Origin: Buddleja alternifolia
Taxonomy: Eukaryota > Streptophyta > Magnoliopsida > Lamiales > Scrophulariaceae
Direction: 5' to 3'
Assembly (NCBI GenBank): GCA_019426215.1
Contig: CM033401.1
Span: 22,759,134-22,823,133 of the forward strand
DNA: 64,000 bases
Of the stretch, positions 1-10,457 are shown in pieces (within the stretch, counting starts at the first letter, position 1; each line of letters starts with the position of its first letter). A model generated the notes under the pieces. That model was given only the letters and a program-made list of their open reading frames with translations. It ran no database searches and was not told the origin of the DNA. Both the position numbers and the translations under genes were made by a program.

Positions 1-180
1 TCCACTACGAAGTAATGTACACAATCACTTTCGATTTTCACGGTGGGGTGTGGATCTTGAAAAAAGTAGTGGGAACTAAGTTTAAATTTAAGTCGTTGAT
101 TTAACTTGGATTGTTTTAATTACATGCATCTAATTCAATCTGATTTATTTTTGCAGTTGTTAATTTGTATCTCTCTCACA

Positions 181-960
181 ATGACAATCAAACCTCTTTC
201 TTTACTTGAGAACACCATTCTTACTAGACCTAACTACATAGAATGGCTCACAAAACTAAGAATGGTTCTTAGTAGTGAATCCATTGAATATGTGTTAGAA
301 GTTGATCATCCACCCATTCCGGAAGATATGAGGACGAGAAGGTCCACATAGCTCGCTGGGATTGGGTTGTGACAACCATAGAGCAAGGGTGTATATTCTG
401 GGCGCGATGTGCATTGAACTACCGAGATCTCATGAGAAAATGGAATGCAAGAGACATAATCCTTCACTTGGATGATTGTTTGGAGAGGGCGGTAGGATCG
501 CAAGATATTCTATATTCAGAACTAAGATGACTGAAAATGAGGATGTTGGAGAACATGTGACTAAAGATGATGACCATGATTAGGAAAACTAAAATCATTA
601 GATTTCTATATGGATTTTCATCTTCAAGTTAACCTCATCTTGCAGTCACTCCTTGATTCCTTTATTACTTTGTCATTAATTTGGATTTGAATGATATTGA
701 GTCTTCATTGGTTAGACTGATGAATAAACTAGAAATTGCTCAAAAACAAATGAAGGCAGATAGACGGAATGATCAACTAGCTATCCCTATCTCCACGACA
801 TTGGATGTTTAAAAAAATAAGGAAGGCAGATGAAATCTGGGGACATCCAAAAGATCTCAAAGAGTTTGAAGCAAAGCAAAAGGCCGCGAAACATAAGGAC
901 AAATGCCTACTGTGTGGTGAGCCAGGCCACTAGAGGAGGAATTTTCCATATAGAGGACAA
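181..960 (+). pseudogene. copia gag remnant with broken CCHC knuckle
   Basis: The frame opens at ATG 181 and reads the copia Gag N-terminal words (NYIEWLTKLRMVLSSES) before failing at a stop near 350. Further Gag homology is spread over other frames to about 930. The nucleic-acid-binding zinc knuckle is visible near 904-945 (CLLCGEPGH), but a TAG follows the His and the last Cys of the C-x2-C-x4-H-x4-C pattern is replaced by Phe. In an intact element Gag would form the particle and bind the RNA; this copy cannot. The counterpart in the copia at 22330-23114 keeps the knuckle intact, which confirms the identification. Confidence 0.8.
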
Positions 961-1014
961 GGAGCACAGGGTATGGAACTTTACATTTTTGAAAATAACT
1001 GTTCTATGACCGTC

Positions 1015-1570
1015 TTTTCCACTTCGTGGATTCTTGATTGTGGTGCTAGTACTCACATTTGTTGTGGGATTAGGACCTGAAGCAAGGAAGGAAGCTGGAC
1101 CGTGATGAGGTGCAGATCAAAGCAGGCAGCGGGCAAAGCGTCGCAGCTACTAGAATTGGATCTACCTCGTTACTTTAAATTCTGGACATTTATTAGTTTT
1201 GAATAATGTTTGTTTTTGCCCAAGGGGCTTAAGAACATTGTTTTGATTCTGTTTAGTTAACGATGGTTATAATTTTCATTTTATTAATAAGCATTACGAC
1301 ATTTATTATGGTAATAAAATAGTAGGCTCTGCTACTTTAGTAAATGGATTGTATTACCTGAATGTCCAGAATGAGTGTGCTGTTAATGCTATAACTAGAA
1401 AAGGTGGTAGGCAAGATACCAACCAAATATTAATATGGCATCTTATACTAATCCATGCGGGGGAAAGTAAGATTCACAAAATGGAGAAAGATGGGCTTGT
1501 GGCCCACTGGGATCAGATCCCTATCTAACTTGTGAATCTTGCCTCATGGGCAAGATGGCTAGGCTCCCTT
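1015..1570 (+). pseudogene. copia protease and GAG-pre-integrase remnant
   Basis: Near 1020-1065 the frame reads TSWILDCGASTHIC, the aspartic protease active site with the usual D-S-G-A-S changed to D-C-G-A-S. A gag_pre-integrs-like stretch lies at about 1375-1570: ECAVNAITRKG, then WHLILIHAGE where the usual His is followed by a Leu-x-H-A-G pattern. It carries stops and frameshifts. These pieces sit between gag and integrase as expected for Ty1/copia. Decayed and not expressed as a protein. Confidence 0.7.
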
Positions 1571-1580
1571 TACTGGGACT

Positions 1581-2350
1581 TTGAAAGAGCCACCAAATTT
1601 TAGGATTGGTACATACGACGTTTGTGGGCCATTCAGTGTAATGGCTCGTGGAGGTTTCCACTACTTCATCACATTCACTGATGACTATTCAAGGTATGGT
1701 CTTGTTTTATTGATGAAGTATAAGTCTGAATTTGAAAAGTTCAAAGAATTCAAGGCTCTAGTGGAAAAGCAGACTGGGCAACATATAAAAGCTCCCTCAG
1801 ACCAAGGAGGAGAATGTATGAGTGCCGATTTTGACGAATACCTCAGAGAAAATGGCATTGTACTGCAACTCACACCACCAGGGACACCACAGTTAAATGA
1901 AGTAGTTGAACGAAGGAATTGTACCTTGTTAGACATGATTCGATTCATGCTCAGCTACAGTGACCTACCCATTTCACTTGGGGGTCACGTGCTCTGTATA
2001 ACACTACACATTTTAAATAGATGTTCCTCCAAGTCCATTTCTAAGACTCCATATGAGATGTGGAGAAATAAAAAACCAATTCTCAATCTTATAAGATTTG
2101 GGATGTCCAGCTTATGTTAAAAACACAAAAGTGGAAAAGCTGGAGGCTAGATCCCTGAAGGAACGTTTTGTTGGATACCCCGAGGATTCAATAGGGTGGT
2201 TCTTCTACTTGCACGATGACCAAAGGATCATTATAGCCTTACAGGCCTACTTTCTCGAAAATGAGTTCATTAGAGAAGATGGAGCAGGCAGAAAGATAGT
2301 TCTTGAGAACACAACGAGACTCCTTTGGATACATCTACACAGGAAGTAAG
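1581..2350 (+). pseudogene. copia integrase remnant
   Basis: The catalytic core (rve family) is readable from 1581: first Asp in YDVCGPF, second Asp in SDQGGEC, and the Glu in VVERRN about 35 residues later, so the D-D-E triad survives. The frame stops at 2120, then continues in another frame at 2098-2349 with the core end and C-terminal part (CPAYVKNTKVEKLEARSLK, VGYPEDS). Changes include SDRGGE to SDQGGE. Integrase joins the element cDNA to host DNA. The frameshift at about 2100 and flanking decay rule out function here. The homologous region in the copia on - is 21050-21770. Confidence 0.85.
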
Positions 2351-2479
2351 AACCGACAAATTGTAACACAACTACAACCACAAAGATTTGGTAGAGTACC
2401 TCAAGACCCTGAGAGATATGGCTATCTACTTCAGAAGGAACTAGGTCTCCCACTGTCGTAGAGGGAGGCCATGGAGATG

Positions 2480-3261
2480 GTCCCTCTACTTATGATCAAG
2501 CAATGGTGGATATGGACGCTGCAAGGTGGAACGAAGCTATGCAAGCAGAGATAGATTCAATGCATTCAAACCAAGTCTGGACACTAGTGGATCAACCCGA
2601 TGGTATTGTACCAATTAGGTGCAAATGGATTCAAGAGAAAGATTGGTGCCGATGGCAAGTTTGATACCTATAAAGCCAGGCTAGTGGCGAAAGGGTATTG
2701 TCAAAAGGAAGGAATTGACTCTCAGGAAACCTTTTCACCAGTAGCCATGATCAAATCAATAAGAATTCTGTTCGATAGCGGCCCACCTAGATTATGAAAT
2801 ATGGCAAATGGATGTCAAAACGACGTTCCTAAATGGATTCCTAGAAGAGAATATTTGTATGGAGCAGCAAAAGGTTTTATATGCAAGAATGATATTCATA
2901 GGTGTGTAAGCTTGAAAGATCCATCTATGGACTTAAGCAAGCATCTCGTAGATAAAATTTGCGTTTTGATGAAGCATTCAAAGGACTTGACTTTGTCAAA
3001 AACGAAGATGAACCATGTGTTTACAAGAAGGCTAGTGGGAGCAAGATCATTCCTTGTACTATATGTTGATGACATTGCTTGTACTAAAGACTTAGGAGAA
3101 GCCATTTACATTCTGGGAATTCAGGTCTATAGGGATCGAACAAACAGAATGATAGGACTTTTCCAAACCCTTTACTTAGATAAAGTCCTAAAGAGGTTTA
3201 GGATGGAGGACTTTAAGAAAGGGTTCCTGCCAATGAGGCATGGGATACATCTCTCAAAAAA
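2480..3261 (+). pseudogene. copia reverse transcriptase remnant (RVT_2), deletion after YVDD
   Basis: RVT_2 words are spread over two frames: [19 protein letters not shown] at 2660-2720, a frame change near 2780, then LVLYVDDI at about 3050. After YVDDI the text jumps directly to DLGEAIYILGIQVYRD. The other copia in the window has about 30 residues between these points (20072-20635), so there is an internal deletion here. The catalytic YVDD is present, but the palm/thumb connection is lost. The reading runs into the MITE at 3267. Non-functional. Confidence 0.85.
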
Positions 3262-3266
3262 CTATG

Positions 3267-3707
3267 GTTTTGTTTGGATGTGTTTTCATTCATTTTAACC
3301 GTCATTTTTAAAATGTATGGGGAATGGGTTTTTTTATTTTTGTGTGAGAAAAGTGAAAAAAGTAGTGTGTTGGTGTGTTTTTAAATATGGTGAAATTGGT
3401 GATTGTGATGTGTGAAGTGATTGAAAAGTAATGATTAGATGAATAGTGTTGGATTTAAAATTTAAAGAAAAGGAGAGAGAAAGGTTTAAAAATTGAAAAG
3501 AGATGAGAGAGAAAAGTGATGAAAAGAAATTATGAGATGAGTGATGTGAAATGTAATTTAAAGAAATGATGAAATGAAATTTATTGGGAACGTAAAAACG
3601 AGAATGAAAATGAGAATATTTTCAGTTAAAAATAGTATAAAGTGTGTATTTCATTCTCAGATGAAAATGAAAATGGAAAAGGTGTTTTGAAAACAAAACA
3701 AACAGGG
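3267..3707. mobile_element. MITE inside the copia RT/RNase H region
   Basis: 441 bp of unrelated AT-rich sequence splits the copia reading. The flanking copia text CTATG occurs on both sides (3262-3266 and 3708-3712), while the uninterrupted relative (reverse strand near 19990-20000) has it once. The ends are inversely related: the left end reads GTTTTGTTTGGATG, and the complement of the right end reads CCCTGTTTGTTTTG, both followed by TTTTCATT-rich text. It has no coding capacity. The superfamily is uncertain: a 5 bp CTATG or a 3 bp CTA target duplication are both possible. The TGTTTG termini recall Harbinger/Tourist-type MITEs. Confidence 0.7.
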
Positions 3708-3712
3708 CTATG

Positions 3713-4379
3713 TGTCCTCAAGTGAGGGGGAAGAATAGAAAAGAATGAGTGTACCCTATGCATCAGCAGTGGGTAGTCTGATGTACCCATGTTGTGTACA
3801 AGACCAGACATAGCCTATGCAGTATGCAAGGAACACTTGATAGCTATGAGAATATCCTTAAGTATTTAAAAGAATAAAAGATATGATTCTCATCTACGGA
3901 ATTGGTGACCTAAGACTGGATGGATACACCGACTCAATTTTCAGTCTGACGTCGATGACAGAAAGTCCACCTCAGGGTTTATTTTCACCCTCAACTGTGG
4001 GGCGGTGTCATGGGAAAGTTCCAAGCAAAGCACAACCGCTGATTCCACCACTGGCTGCTTCAGAGGTAGCCAAAGAAGTTGTTGGCTTAAGAAGTTTCTT
4101 AGAGAACTTCAAGAGGTTCCTAGCATTCAACTACCATTGCCACTTTACTGTGACAATAATGGAGCAATAGCGCAGGCGAAGAAATCAAGGTCTCACAACA
4201 AGTTCAAACACATAGAGAGAAGATATCACATCATTAGAGAGATCGTTAGCAGAAAAGAAAAAGCAGTGCTGAAAATAGCCTCAGCTAACAACGTAGCTGA
4301 CCCACTAACCAAGACTTTGACGCAAGCGGTGCTAGATCGGCATCTGGAGAAGATAGGTATTAGATACCATAGTGAATGA
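3713..4379 (+). pseudogene. copia RT C-terminus and RNase H remnant
   Basis: After the MITE the copia text resumes (CVLK-like, then GSLMYPCC in broken frames). At 3880-4379 it gives the RNase H domain: GDLRLDGYTDS, SSKQSTTADSTT, YCDNNGAIAQAK and the family end HIERRYHIIREIV, ANNVADPLTKTL. Two overlapping frames carry it (3883-4170 and 4005-4379), with a frameshift near 4050. The acidic residues of the active site are only partly kept. It ends just before the polypurine tract at 4391. Confidence 0.85.
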
Positions 4380-4390
4380 CACTGAGTGCA

Positions 4391-4400
4391 AGTGGGAGAT
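4391..4400 (+). other. Polypurine tract of the copia remnant
   Basis: AGTGGGAGAT lies directly before the LTR start TGTGGTGTTA at 4401. The same tract sits at the equivalent place on the - strand of the related copia (19249-19262). It primes plus-strand DNA synthesis in an active element. Confidence 0.75.
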
Positions 4401-4649
4401 TGTGGTGTTATGCCCTCGATGCCATAGAGGATAGAATGTATAAGGCATATTCATTGTAATTAAACATTATTTATATAAAGGTGTTTCAGTGTTTCTTAGT
4501 GGCATTTGTAAGGTAAAATAAACAACTGAAAGTCCATGACATTGAGGTGAACCTTCTACTCCTTATGTGTTAAGTAAGAACAACACTAGAAAGATTTCGG
4601 TACTCAATGTCTAAATAAGTTCGTAAGTAAAGAAGTCTTGACTGGACTT
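4401..4649 (+). repeat. Partial 3' LTR of the copia remnant
   Basis: It begins TGTGGTGTTATGCCCTCGAT and can be aligned with the LTR of the other copia (reverse complement of 19248 downward: TGTTAGAGTATATGCCCTCG). It diverges clearly and stops after 249 bp where the gypsy LTR TGATAAGTG begins. The remaining roughly 1.3 kb of this LTR is nowhere in the window, so the break is a rearrangement and not a clean insertion. Confidence 0.8.
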
Positions 4650-6238
4650 GATAAGTGTGAGTTTACACATTTGAGAGGTCAATAATTTCATGATTAGGTT
4701 CAATATGTATGAATTTTACCACTTGTGGCTTTGATTTGTGTTTTAAATGAATTCAAGTAAAAAATCATAACCATAGAGAAATCAGCTGGAGGAAAATGCA
4801 AAAATCTGTATTTTGGACGCAGAATTGAGAACGTGTTCTTCTACAAAGTTATAGATCTATGTCTTAGCTTCACGTGGAGAACTTGAATCACTTGAATCTA
4901 AGATCGGATGAAAAAGTTATGAAGAAAACACTATTGCGTGCAGAAGGAAAAATGCTACGGGCAGCTGGACGAATCTTAGAACTTTTGACACCTAAAGACC
5001 ATTAGTTGCCTCCTTTAATGATTGTAAATGCATGTGTTGTGTGCCCCTTTCATTTATAATGCTGATAGTTGTCTACTTTTGGGCATGTGTAGTGTGGGTT
5101 TTTACTTATGTTCATGATGAACATTAGTTGTCTTCCTTTAGGCATGTGCTATGTGTACCCCATTTGTTTCTTTTAGTGTATATTAGTTGTTATCCTCTAG
5201 TGCTTACTAGTATAAATAGGGGTGTTGTTTCATGTCAAAAACCCAACACACAACAACACAAAACACACTAACACTACACTCAAATAGAATACTTTCTCTT
5301 ACAACAAGAAGGGAGCTTGGAGAAGGAAGAGCTTGGAGAAGAGATTTTGGAGCAAGAAACGAGCAAGACAAAGAGAGCGACGATTCTACACGAATTCATC
5401 AATTCGTAATAAGGGAGATTTCTACTTCTAGATTATTTGTCTATGAATAATTCTATGATTTTAGTTGTTTTTCCAATTACGATTATGAACTAATTTACTT
5501 GAACTAAGGCCATGTGAATACCAATTTTATGAGTATATATATATGAATTGATTGTTCGTATTAATTCTAGTATTGCTTTGTGTATTGATTTTGTGTTTTA
5601 ATTCCAATCATATGTTTGATCACCATATGCTTGCTAATTAGCCTAGTTTATGATTCGAGAGAATATAAATTAGGGTTCAAAGAAATCATCACATCATCCG
5701 AAAAACATGAGGAATTGCTCCTAGAGATAGGTATAGATTTCCGGGTGCAGTTAGCCGGATTAATCCGGGGAAATTCTAAAACGTGAATGCTTGGCTAATG
5801 ATTTGATTCTCGGATAGACATATTTAGAGAACCGTCACGTAGTCATAGGATTATTATGACCGAGAGATCGGGTATTAATTAATTAAGGTTTTTTCCACCA
5901 AGCAATACTAGTCTAATAATCAAATAACACATCACTCATATATATTAACGAGTAAGAACGGTTGAAGCAATGTGCCTTAGTGTGTTTTTTCTCACATAAG
6001 AATCTTAATCAATTTGTCAAGTATTGTTTTTACGTTTTCATTTTCAATTCATCATCTTCTTTTGATCAAATTTTAATTACTTTTAATACAATCACAGTTA
6101 TTTAATTTAAGTTCAATTGCTTTAAATTTTGTAAATCTAAAATACAAGTCCTTGTGGGTTCGACATCCGACTTGTTGGTCCACTTTATTACTACACACGA
6201 CCAGTCCACTTGCTGTGCAAACAGTAAGGTTTCGGTCA
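4650..6238 (+). repeat. Athila-like gypsy LTR, copy A, + orientation
   Basis: It begins TGATAAGTGTGAG at 4650 and ends near 6238 with a slightly decayed U5 end (GTAAGGTTTCGGTCA, against GTAAGGATTTTTCGTGTCA in the other copies). It is nearly identical to LTR B (6321-7916) and LTR C (15027-16623) but faces the opposite way. A TATA box TATAAATAGG is at 5211-5220. A 72-codon open frame at 5232-5450 has the same protein reading in all three copies, but its ATG lies only about 15 bp beyond the TATA box, probably upstream of the transcription start. Left neighbour is a broken copia LTR; right neighbour is an 82 bp piece of gypsy leader. Confidence 0.92.
5211..5220 (+). promoter_or_regulatory. TATA box of gypsy LTR copy A
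   Basis: TATAAATAGG lies in the LTR. The matching boxes on the - strand are at 7338-7347 (copy B) and 16044-16053 (copy C). Transcription is expected to begin about 30 bp downstream, which defines the U3/R border. Confidence 0.7.
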
Positions 6239-6320
6239 AGAAAACTATAATCAGCAAGTACTCAAACAAAAATTGCAATAAAAATAAACTAAATAAACAG
6301 TGTCCCCGCACCGCCAAACT
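6239..6320 (-). repeat. Gypsy leader fragment with degenerate primer-binding site
   Basis: This 82 bp spacer between two oppositely facing LTRs is recognisably the gypsy 5' leader. It matches 14940-15026 (AAAACTATAATCAGCAAG against AAAACGATAATAAGCAAG) and includes a decayed primer site at 6302-6316 (GTCCCCGCACCGCCA against TCCCCGGCAACGGCGCCA at 15003). It means LTR B is followed by a primer site as if it were also a 5' LTR. Confidence 0.85.
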
Positions 6321-7916
6321 TGACAAGAAAAATCCTTACGTGTTTGCACAGCAAGTGGACTGGTCGTGTGTAGTAATAAAGTGGACAATCAAGTCCGGAT
6401 GTCGAACCCACAAGGACTTGTATTTTAGATTTACAAAATTTAAAGCAATTGAACTTAAATTAAATAACTGCGATTGTATTAAAAGTAATTAAAATTTGAT
6501 CAAAAGAAGATGATGAATTGAAAATGAAAACGTAAAAACAATACTTGACAAATTGATTAAGATTCTTATGTGAGAAAACAACTAAGGCACATGCTTCAAC
6601 CGTTCTTACTCGTTAATATATATGAGTGATTATTTGAATTATTAGACTAGTATTGCTTTGGTGGAAAAAACCTTAATTAATTAATACCCGATCTCTCGGT
6701 CATAATAATCCTATGACTACGTGACGGTTCTCTAAATATGTCTATCCGAGAATCAAATCATTAGCCAAGCATTCACGTTTTAGAATTTCCCCGATTAATC
6801 CGGCTAACTGCACCCGGAAATCTATACCTATCTCTAGGAGCAATTCCTCATGTTTTTCGGATGATGTGATGATTTCTTTGAACCCTAATTTATATTCTCT
6901 CGAATCATAAACTAGGCTAATTAGCAAGCATATGGTGATCAAACATATGATTGGAATTAAAACACAAAATCAATACACAAAGCAATACTAGAATTAATAC
7001 GAACAATCAATTCATATATATATACTCATAAAATTGGTATTCACATGGCCTTAGTTCAAGTAAATTAGTTCATAATCGTAATTGGAAAAACAACTAAAAT
7101 CATAGAATTATTCATAGACAAATAATCTAGAAGTAGAAATCTCCCTTATTACGAATTGATGAATTCGTGTAGAATCGTCGCTCTCTTTGTCTTGCTCGTT
7201 TCTTGCTCCAAAATCTCTTCTCCAAGCTCTTCCTTCTCCAAGCTCCCTTCTTGTTGTAAGAGAAAGTATTCTATTTGAGTGTAGTGTTAGTGTGTTTTGT
7301 GTTGTTGTGTGTTGGGTTTTTGACATGAAACAACACCCCTATTTATACTAGTAAGCACTAGAGGATAACAACTAATATACACTAAAAGAATACAAATGGG
7401 GGTACACATAGCACATGCCTAAAGGAAGACAACTAATGTTCATCATGAACATAAGTAAAACCCACACTACACATGCCCAAAAGTAGACAACTATCAGCAT
7501 TATAAATGAAAGGGGCACACAACACATGCATTTACAATCATTAAAGGAGGCAACTAATGGTCTTTAGGTGTCAAAAGTTTCTAAGATTCGTCCAGCTGCC
7601 CGTAGCATTTTTCCTTCTGCACAGCAATAGTGTTTTCTTCATAACTTTTTCATCCGATCTTAGATTCAAGTGATTCAAGTTCTCACGTGAAGCTAAGACA
7701 TAGATCTATAACTTTGTAGAAGAACACGTTCTCAGATTCTGCGTCCAAAATACAGAATTTTTGCATTTTCCTCCAGCTGATTTCTCTATGGTTATGATTT
7801 TTACCTTGAATTCATTTAAAACACAAATCAAAGCCACAAGTGGTAAAATTCATACATATTTGAACCTAAATCATGAAATTATTGACCTCTCAAATGTGTA
7901 AAACTCACACTTATCA
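6321..7916 (-). repeat. Gypsy 3' LTR (copy B)
   Basis: 1596 bp, TG...CA ends on the - strand (TGATAAGTG at 7916 downward, TGTCA-like end CTTGTCA at 6321). Preceded on the - strand by the polypurine tract at 7917-7932. It forms the right arm of a palindrome with copy A. TATA box at 7338-7347; the shared 72-codon frame is at 7326-7108. Confidence 0.93.
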
Positions 7917-7932
7917 ACACCCCCAAACTTAA
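7917..7932 (-). other. Gypsy polypurine tract
   Basis: On the - strand the sequence reads TTAAGTTTGGGGGTGT directly before the 3' LTR start. It is the plus-strand primer for reverse transcription. A second, near-identical tract is at 9179-9194. Confidence 0.8.
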
Positions 7933-9077
7933 CATTGATCGTCCCCGAGCAATTTAACAAAAGAAAACTAAGATTTAAACAACATCAAGAAAAAGGGTAA
8001 AACAAAAACAAAAGATAGCTCACTTTCGTAGAGAACACGATTGCATTTAGCGTATGCAACAAGCCTTTAAACCTCAATTTTACCAAAAGAGGACGAGTGT
8101 TGTCTCGTGAGGGTTTGCAGATGATATACCCACAAAATCGGAAAAAAATAAAAAATCAACCACAATCAATGAAGACAACTCAACAAAATTAACAAGAACT
8201 AATGGCACAACATCAACCGTTAAAGCTCAAAATTATATACACGTATCAAAGACTCGCTCATGTTACACCTTGACTTGAATAAAAACCTCCAAAGGGTGTA
8301 GTAATTGTAAGTCTAAGGCATTATAGTCAAGTGGCACCCTTACCAAATTTCAGATTTTCTCCCATATCTATTAACCTTCGATCAATCCTAAAGCACAAGC
8401 TTTATAGAAAACTTCATAACCACTTATATTTCATCACTTAACCCATTTACACTTTACACTTCACATGAAACTTCCATTTAAACTTCATTAAGGCCAGGTC
8501 GTGTGCAATGTTCTATTTCATTAGGCTTTCTATGACACCCATGTATCGAGCTTTGGATCAATGACTCCCAAACTAGATAGTTTTAGGGCATTAAGTAATA
8601 AGACACTCCTTGCGGATTTAATCACTCGAGTGCCAAAGGCCACGAAATAAAACTAGACCTTTCATTCATTTTTAACCTAAATTGGCTTGAGCAAAGCTCA
8701 AATTAGCATGACAGTACAGTATATAGGCATGTTGCTTTTCACCTCCAGTACATATCAGCCTGACTTTATAGTCATACCAATCATCAACCTTTTTCATTAT
8801 TCATTCGGCATATGAAGCAATTACACAACTCATGACCTTAAGAAGAATCTAAGTTAACATTTCCGGGAGAAATTCCTTAAGTGTTTCAGAATGATTATCC
8901 ACTTAACTCCTCTACCCTCGACTTGTCGTGCATTTGTGATTCATCTAAGGAAATTTTACTCTTATCTAGAGTCCCACGAGCAAAGTAACGATACGTGTAT
9001 TCCATTAAATTCCAATATAAATCAAGAAATTATGCCATTAAATTCAAGTTAATCCATTTCATTGCATTAATTGGTGG

Positions 9078-9116
<39 letters not shown>

Positions 9117-9567
9117 TCGATTTTCTTGAATTTCGTCATATAAGCATGAAACATGAATATAACTCAGCACTACCTAACACCCCCAAACTTAAACCTAACA
9201 TTGCCCTCAATGTTACATCTAAACTCAAAATATGAAAAGGGGTAAAAGGAGTACTTACAACCAAGGATGCTGAAAAGCAATCCTTCATCTCATATGGGTT
9301 TCAAAACAAACATCTCCTCCAATTAGGATAAGCATCTTAAAACAATGGGAAACCGCTACTATCCATGCTCACTATACTCAAATAGCTAAACCATCAAGCA
9401 GAAAAAGACACATGCCCAAAGTGCATGTTAAAAAAAACAGAAAGGAAGCTTAAGAAAAACTAAGCAAAATAAAAAAAACTAGAAACCAAAAGAAAAACTT
9501 ACAAACTTGGGTTGCCTCCCAAGAAGCGCTCTTTTATAGTCAATAGCTTGACTGCTCCGCTCTTTAC
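7933..9567 (-). other. Gypsy 3' noncoding region
   Basis: About 1.6 kb between the end of integrase and the 3' LTR with no supportable frame. It contains a 30-odd bp poly-A run (about 9078-9111 on +), a second polypurine-like tract (9179-9194), and near 9510-9530 the text GGGAGGCAACCCAAG (on -) that I recall as common downstream of pol in Athila-type elements. An env-like gene, seen in some Athila relatives, is absent. Confidence 0.75.
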
Positions 9568-10457
9568 TTAAGTTGATGGCTCTTGGAACTTGACAGACGA
9601 GGTGTCTGCATTCCAATCAGTTCCCCAGTAGTGTTTCAGCCTATGTCCATTGGTCATGAATACTTGTCCGTCATCAGTAATAAGCTCCACAGCCCCCGAC
9701 GAATACACTCGTGTGACATGAAATGGCCCCGACCAACGAGATTTGAGTTTTCCCGGGAAAAGTTTGAGTCGTGAGTTGTACATCAGCACCAGTTCACCTT
9801 CCTCGAATTCCCGTGACAAAATATGCTTGTCGTGCCATTTTTTAGTCCTTTCTTTATACAACTTGGCATTCTCGTATGCCTCATGTCTCCACTCCTCGAG
9901 CTCATTTAGTTGCAGTAGCCGCTTATTACCTACAACACTTGCATCGAAATTAAGGAATTTGATAGCCCAATACGCACGATGTTCAAGTTCGACAGGTAAA
10001 TGACAAGCCTTTCCAAATACAAGACGATAAGGGGACATGCCAATAGGGGTTTTAAAAGCAGTACGGTAAGCCCACAAAGCATCATCTAATTTCAGAGACC
10101 AATCAGTTCGATGGCTATTTACCGTTTTTTCTAAAATCCTTTTTATTTCCCTATTAGACACTTCAACTTGCCCACTAGTTTGAGGGTGATAAGGGGTCGA
10201 GATTTTATGTTTAACACCATATTTGTTCAACAAGTTTTCAAATTGCTTGTTACGGAAATGTGTGCCTCCATCACTTATGATTGCTCTAGGGGTACCAAAG
10301 CGAGTAAAAATTCGTTCTTAAGAAATCTAAGAACAACTCTAGCATCATTAGTTTGCAAAGCCTCAGCTTCGACCCATTTTGACACATAGTCAACAGCAAC
10401 AAGAATATACTTATTAGAACATGAACTAGGAAAGGGACCCATAAATCGATACCCCAT
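9568..10457 (-). pseudogene. Gypsy integrase core and C-terminus, frameshifted
   Basis: Two frames continue the polyprotein. 10457-10275 carries the start of the integrase core ([18 protein letters not shown]). 10233-9568 carries the rest: [20 protein letters not shown] with the catalytic Glu, [19 protein letters not shown], and a C-terminal part ending GHRLKHYWG typical of gypsy integrase tails. The joins at about 10450 and 10250 are frameshifts. The second catalytic Asp would lie at the latter break, where the usual ISDGG text is split. As written, no complete integrase can be made. Confidence 0.88.

Larger units (their letters stand above)
1..4649 (+). mobile_element. Decayed Ty1/copia retrotransposon, truncated at both ends
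   Basis: Remains of gag, protease, integrase, reverse transcriptase and RNase H follow each other in the copia order (PR-INT-RT-RH) on the + strand. The element is a diverged relative of the copia on the - strand at 17640-27298: the two share the gag start, the integrase, the RNase H end and the polypurine tract. The 5' LTR lies outside the window. The 3' LTR begins at 4401 and is cut at 4649, where a gypsy LTR starts. Many stops, frameshifts and deletions plus a 441 bp MITE (3267-3707) make it non-functional. The recognition is firm; the lineage within copia is not assigned. Confidence 0.9.

Noticed and set aside
5232..5450. Treating the 72-codon LTR frame as a gene
   Set aside because: Start codon lies too close to the TATA box to be in the message; identity among copies is due to recent origin.
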